Assembly: GCA_043720875.1 (NCBI GenBank)
Contig: JAYSRU010000236.1
Span: forward strand, 1-8,249
DNA from: JAYSRU01 sp043720875
GTDB lineage: Bacteria > Bacteroidota > Bacteroidia > Flavobacteriales_D > Crocinitomicaceae
Reading direction: 5' to 3'
DNA: 8,249 nucleotides
How positions within the stretch are numbered: position 1 is the first letter of the stretch; each line of letters begins with the position of its first letter. Positions 6,683 through 8,249 of this stretch are shown here, one piece after another. The notes under the pieces were generated by a model that saw only the letters and a program-made list of their open reading frames with translations, was not told the origin of the DNA and did not search any database. The position numbers and the translations under genes were made by a program.

Positions 6683-7120
6683 ATGGAACCTCACGAATAT
6701 AATGTTAACCTGAATTGGATTTCAGAGCGAAAAGGAGAATTAACTTCACCAGAATTGATAACAAGTATTGAAGTTGCCACACCTCCACAGTTTCCGAAAG
6801 GAGTGGAAGGAGTTTGGTCTCCAGAACATCTCTACACGGCAGCAGTTAATAGTTGTTTTATGACTACTTTTCTTTCAATTGCGGATAATTTGAAACTTGA
6901 ATTCTCAAATTTTTCCTGCAATGCCAAAGGTAAACTGGAGCAAGTAGAAGGAAAGTTCCTGATGACTGAAGTATTGTTAGAGCCGACGTTGGTCATTACA
7001 AATGAAGCAGATTTGGCAAAGGCCGAAAGAATTTTACAAAAATCGGAACTAGCTTGCCTAATTTCAAATTCAATAACAGCAAAAGTACATTTGAACCCAA
7101 TAATTAAAATCGAATCATAA
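6683..7120 (+). CDS. OsmC/Ohr-family thiol peroxidase-like protein
   Basis: This 145-residue product has the length and motif order of the OsmC/Ohr superfamily. WSPEHLYTAAVNSCFMTTFLSIA (residues 45-67, key Cys58) is the first redox-cysteine helix and KSELACLISNSI (120-131, key Cys125) the second. These two cysteines form the catalytic pair that reduces organic hydroperoxides; some family members are also reported to react with persulfides. An additional Cys79 is present. No signal peptide is visible, so it should be cytoplasmic. It is the last gene of the cassette, 9 bases after the membrane-protein stop and directly before a strong hairpin. Its position behind two rhodaneses makes a role in persulfide or oxidant handling plausible by inference. 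Confidence 0.9.
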   Translation: MEPHEYNVNLNWISERKGELTSPELITSIEVATPPQFPKGVEGVWSPEHLYTAAVNSCFMTTFLSIADNLKLEFSNFSCNAKGKLEQVEGKFLMTEVLLEPTLVITNEADLAKAERILQKSELACLISNSITAKVHLNPIIKIES

Positions 7121-7121
7121 C

Positions 7122-7169
7122 ACTATAACCTGAATTTGACATTTTAGTTGAGTTCAGGTTATGGTTTTT
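7122..7169 (+). terminator. Intrinsic terminator of the rhodanese-OsmC cassette
   Basis: ACTATAACCTGAA (7122-7134) pairs with TTCAGGTTATGGT (7153-7165) over 13 positions with a single G-T wobble, followed by a T run at 7165-7169. It begins two bases after the OsmC stop codon. The loop is long for an intrinsic terminator (18 bases), but the stem and tail are convincing. Confidence 0.75.
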
Positions 7170-7342
7170 GTCAGTATTGTCCGATAAAAATTGGATACAA
7201 CAATATGTTAATATTATTATAATCAATTAGTTAAATATAAAATATTCCAAAAATTGAAAAGTAAGTATAATTCTAACCTTGAAAAACAAATTCATTTTTT
7301 GAAATCAAATAAAATTTTAAAATCTAAAACGTTTATAAAATC
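7170..7342. other. Very AT-rich intergenic stretch without a recognised gene
   Basis: This is the first part of a gene-free interval of about 515 bases (7121-7635). It is extremely AT-rich with many short A and T runs and stop codons in all frames. No open frame, RNA gene or clear repeat was seen. TTGTCCGAT at 7178-7186 and ATTGGATACAA at 7190-7200 form a loose imperfect inverted repeat that is too weak to call a mobile-element end. Confidence 0.5.
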
Positions 7343-7372
7343 TTGGGTTATACAATGGCATTAAATTATAAT
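7343..7372 (+). promoter_or_regulatory. Possible promoter for a small RNA
   Basis: TTGGGT at 7343-7348 and TATAAT at 7367-7372 are separated by 18 bases. The TTG and TA cores also fit the loose -33/-7 layout of Bacteroidota promoters, although the TTTG part of TAnnTTTG is absent. In AT-rich DNA such boxes are common; the support is its position in front of a structured, terminator-ended segment with no protein gene. Confidence 0.3.
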
Positions 7373-7378
7373 CGTAGA

Positions 7379-7493
7379 TTTCGAGAAAAATTAAGAACAT
7401 AGTAAAAACGGTGTTTGAGTGAAGCGAGTTTCGGTTTTACGTTCTTAATAAGTCGTAGAAATCAAGGTTGTGATTTACAGCCTTGATTTTTTC
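7379..7493 (+). ncRNA. Candidate structured small RNA
   Basis: Bases 7390-7398 (ATTAAGAAC) pair perfectly with 7441-7449 (GTTCTTAAT). After a 3-base bulge, GTAAAA (7402-7407) pairs with TTTTAC (7435-7440), giving a long hairpin of about 60 bases with a GC-richer apex containing GAGTGAAGCGAG. A second hairpin with a T tail closes the segment at 7493. With the possible promoter at 7343-7372, the predicted transcript is about 115 bases. GATTTC (7377-7382) can also pair with GAAATC (7458-7463), which would compete with the base of the terminator stem. No plus-strand gene follows, so a riboswitch or attenuator for a downstream gene is unlikely. I do not recognise a known family; 6S RNA or a flavobacterial intergenic repeat are alternatives. 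Confidence 0.35.
7459..7493 (+). terminator. Strong intrinsic terminator
   Basis: AAATCAAGGTTGT (7459-7471) pairs with ACAGCCTTGATTT (7477-7489) over 13 positions with one G-T wobble and a 5-base loop (GATTT). T residues run from 7487 to 7492. On the minus strand no T run follows the hairpin, so it acts on plus-strand transcription. It lies about 290 bases after the terminator of the OsmC cassette, so it probably ends a separate transcript or acts as a backup. Confidence 0.75.
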
Positions 7494-7553
7494 TTTTATT
7501 CAGTTTTTTATTTTTTTAGATTTGTCTTCATGAAACGGTTCGCTAAGTTGTTA

Positions 7554-7583
7554 CTTTTCTTTTTGATCAAGCAAAAAGAAAAG
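7554..7583. repeat. Perfect 12-bp palindrome in the convergent intergenic region
   Basis: CTTTTCTTTTTG (7554-7565) is the exact inverted copy of CAAAAAGAAAAG (7572-7583) around ATCAAG. Neither strand has a clear T run just after the hairpin, so it is not a standard terminator, although it lies 53 bases beyond the stop of the minus-strand cysteine desulfurase and could protect or end that transcript. Similar pyrimidine/purine hairpins are common between Bacteroidota genes, which makes a dispersed intergenic repeat possible. Confidence 0.55.
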
Positions 7584-7635
7584 CGCTAGGCAACGAGTAT
7601 AGAATGATTCTAACAGACATCAATGATTTTTTGCA

Positions 7636-8249
7636 TTAAACTAACGCTATTTCGTAGGCGGAAAGAAGTTGTGCAATAGCGAAATCAATTTCAGCTTTGG
7701 TGGTATATCTTGAAAACGAAAAACGAACATTAGGACGAGAAGTATCTGCATCTATCCCACGTAAAACATGTGATCCTGTATTTGCACCAGCTGTGCAAGC
7801 ACTTCCACCAGAACAAGCAACTCCTTTAAGATCAAGTGTAAATAAAAGCATATCCGATTTTGGCGTAGCAGGCAAACAAACGTTCAAAACAGTATATAGA
7901 CTTTTCTGAGGATCTGTTTCTCCATGAAATGTAATGCTTGGGAAATGTTTTTTCAATTCCGTCATCATGTGAGTTTTTAATCCTTGCACATGACTTTGAT
8001 GCTCAGCTAAATCTGTATAAGCAAGTTCTAATGCTTTAGACAAACCTACAATTCCCATCAAATTTTCTGTTCCACCGCGCAATCCTCTTTCTTGAGAACC
8101 ACCGTGAATTAGTGTGGTTGCTTTGACAGCTTTGTTTACATATAGAAAACCAATTCCCTTTGGCCCATGAAATTTATGTGCTGCTCCCGTAATAAAATCA
8201 ATATTCTGATTTTTTAGGTCGAAAGGGTAGTGACCCATGGTTTGAACAG
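7636..8249 (-). CDS. Cysteine desulfurase, NifS/IscS-type (5' partial)
   Basis: This is a PLP enzyme that converts cysteine to alanine and leaves a persulfide on its active-site cysteine for Fe-S clusters, thiolated tRNA or cofactors. About the last 203 residues of a roughly 380-400-residue enzyme are present; the frame runs off the right edge without a start, reading VQTMGHYPFDL, which fits the family DAVQTxGxxPxD motif. The Met codon at 8236-8238 is therefore internal. Numbering from that Met, AAHKFHGPKGIG (19-30) holds the PLP-binding Lys22, GGSQERGLRGGTEN (46-59) is the conserved substrate-site segment, and GVACSGGSACTAG (139-151) holds the catalytic Cys148, followed by GSHVLRGI. The end, RPNVRFSFSRYTTKAEID, matches the family. 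It converges on the rhodanese-OsmC cassette but is separated by about 515 bases. Which of the isc, suf, nif or tRNA-thiolation types it is cannot be settled from this part. Confidence 0.93.
   Translation of the reverse strand, partial: VQTMGHYPFDLKNQNIDFITGAAHKFHGPKGIGFLYVNKAVKATTLIHGGSQERGLRGGTENLMGIVGLSKALELAYTDLAEHQSHVQGLKTHMMTELKKHFPSITFHGETDPQKSLYTVLNVCLPATPKSDMLLFTLDLKGVACSGGSACTAGANTGSHVLRGIDADTSRPNVRFSFSRYTTKAEIDFAIAQLLSAYEIALV

Noticed and set aside
7178..7200. Possible insertion-sequence end (TTGTCCGAT...ATTGGATACAA)
   Set aside because: The inverted repeat is short and imperfect, and no transposase fragment, partner end or target duplication is visible.
7531..7550. T-loop-like GGTTCGC suggesting a tRNA
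   Set aside because: No acceptor stem, anticodon arm or matching T stem can be built around it.
7697..7909. Plus-strand open frame of 70 codons opposite the cysteine desulfurase
   Set aside because: The minus strand here encodes the catalytic-cysteine region of a clear enzyme; the opposite frame is its shadow.
8236..8238. ATG as the start of the cysteine desulfurase
   Set aside because: The frame continues to the window edge with residues VQT that fit the conserved DAVQT motif, and the PLP-binding N-terminal half would be missing.

Overview
The window looks like chromosomal DNA from a member of the Bacteroidota, most likely the Flavobacteriia. The evidence is an AT-rich composition, no strong Shine-Dalgarno sequences, a TAnnTTTG-type -7 element, and protein types familiar from that group: a large tetratricopeptide-like repeat protein, a stand-alone TonB C-terminal domain protein, and small rhodanese plus DUF2892-like plus OsmC genes. 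This is judged from sequence character alone; no marker gene fixes the genus.

Layout. (1) 2-2968, plus strand: the 3' part (988 residues) of a large protein. It has about seven 55-64-residue TPR-like repeats, then a long acidic Asn/Gln/Lys-rich stretch, then a compact C-terminal domain. (2) 2943-4010: an ApbE-type FAD:protein FMN transferase lipoprotein whose start lies inside the previous gene. (3) 4071-5336: an NRAMP-family metal transporter with non-canonical metal-site motifs, followed 9 bases later by a small secreted TonB C-terminal domain protein (5346-5744). (4) 5832-7120: a tight four-gene cassette of two single-domain rhodaneses, a two-helix Cys-rich membrane protein and an OsmC-like peroxiredoxin. 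It is preceded by a perfect TGTGA-N6-TCACA palindrome and ends in a 13-bp-stem terminator. (5) 7121-7635: about 515 bases without a convincing protein gene, holding two terminator-like hairpins, a candidate small RNA and a 12-bp palindrome. (6) 7636-8249, minus strand: the C-terminal part of a cysteine desulfurase, convergent with everything else.

How the genes work together. The cassette at 5832-7120 is the most coherent unit. Rhodaneses carry sulfane sulfur on an active-site cysteine. Rhodanese 2 overlaps the membrane gene by ATGA, reproducing as two genes what E. coli YgaP carries as one rhodanese-membrane fusion. OsmC proteins reduce hydroperoxides, and some act on persulfides. A Crp/Fnr-type operator upstream, about 41 bases from the predicted start of transcription, suggests control by oxygen, redox or nitrosative state. 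The cassette is therefore inferred to be a regulated sulfane-sulfur handling or detoxification operon. The cysteine desulfurase also makes enzyme-bound persulfide, but it is on the opposite strand behind terminators and is not part of the operon.

No CRISPR array, tRNA, rRNA, intact insertion sequence or clear defence system was seen.
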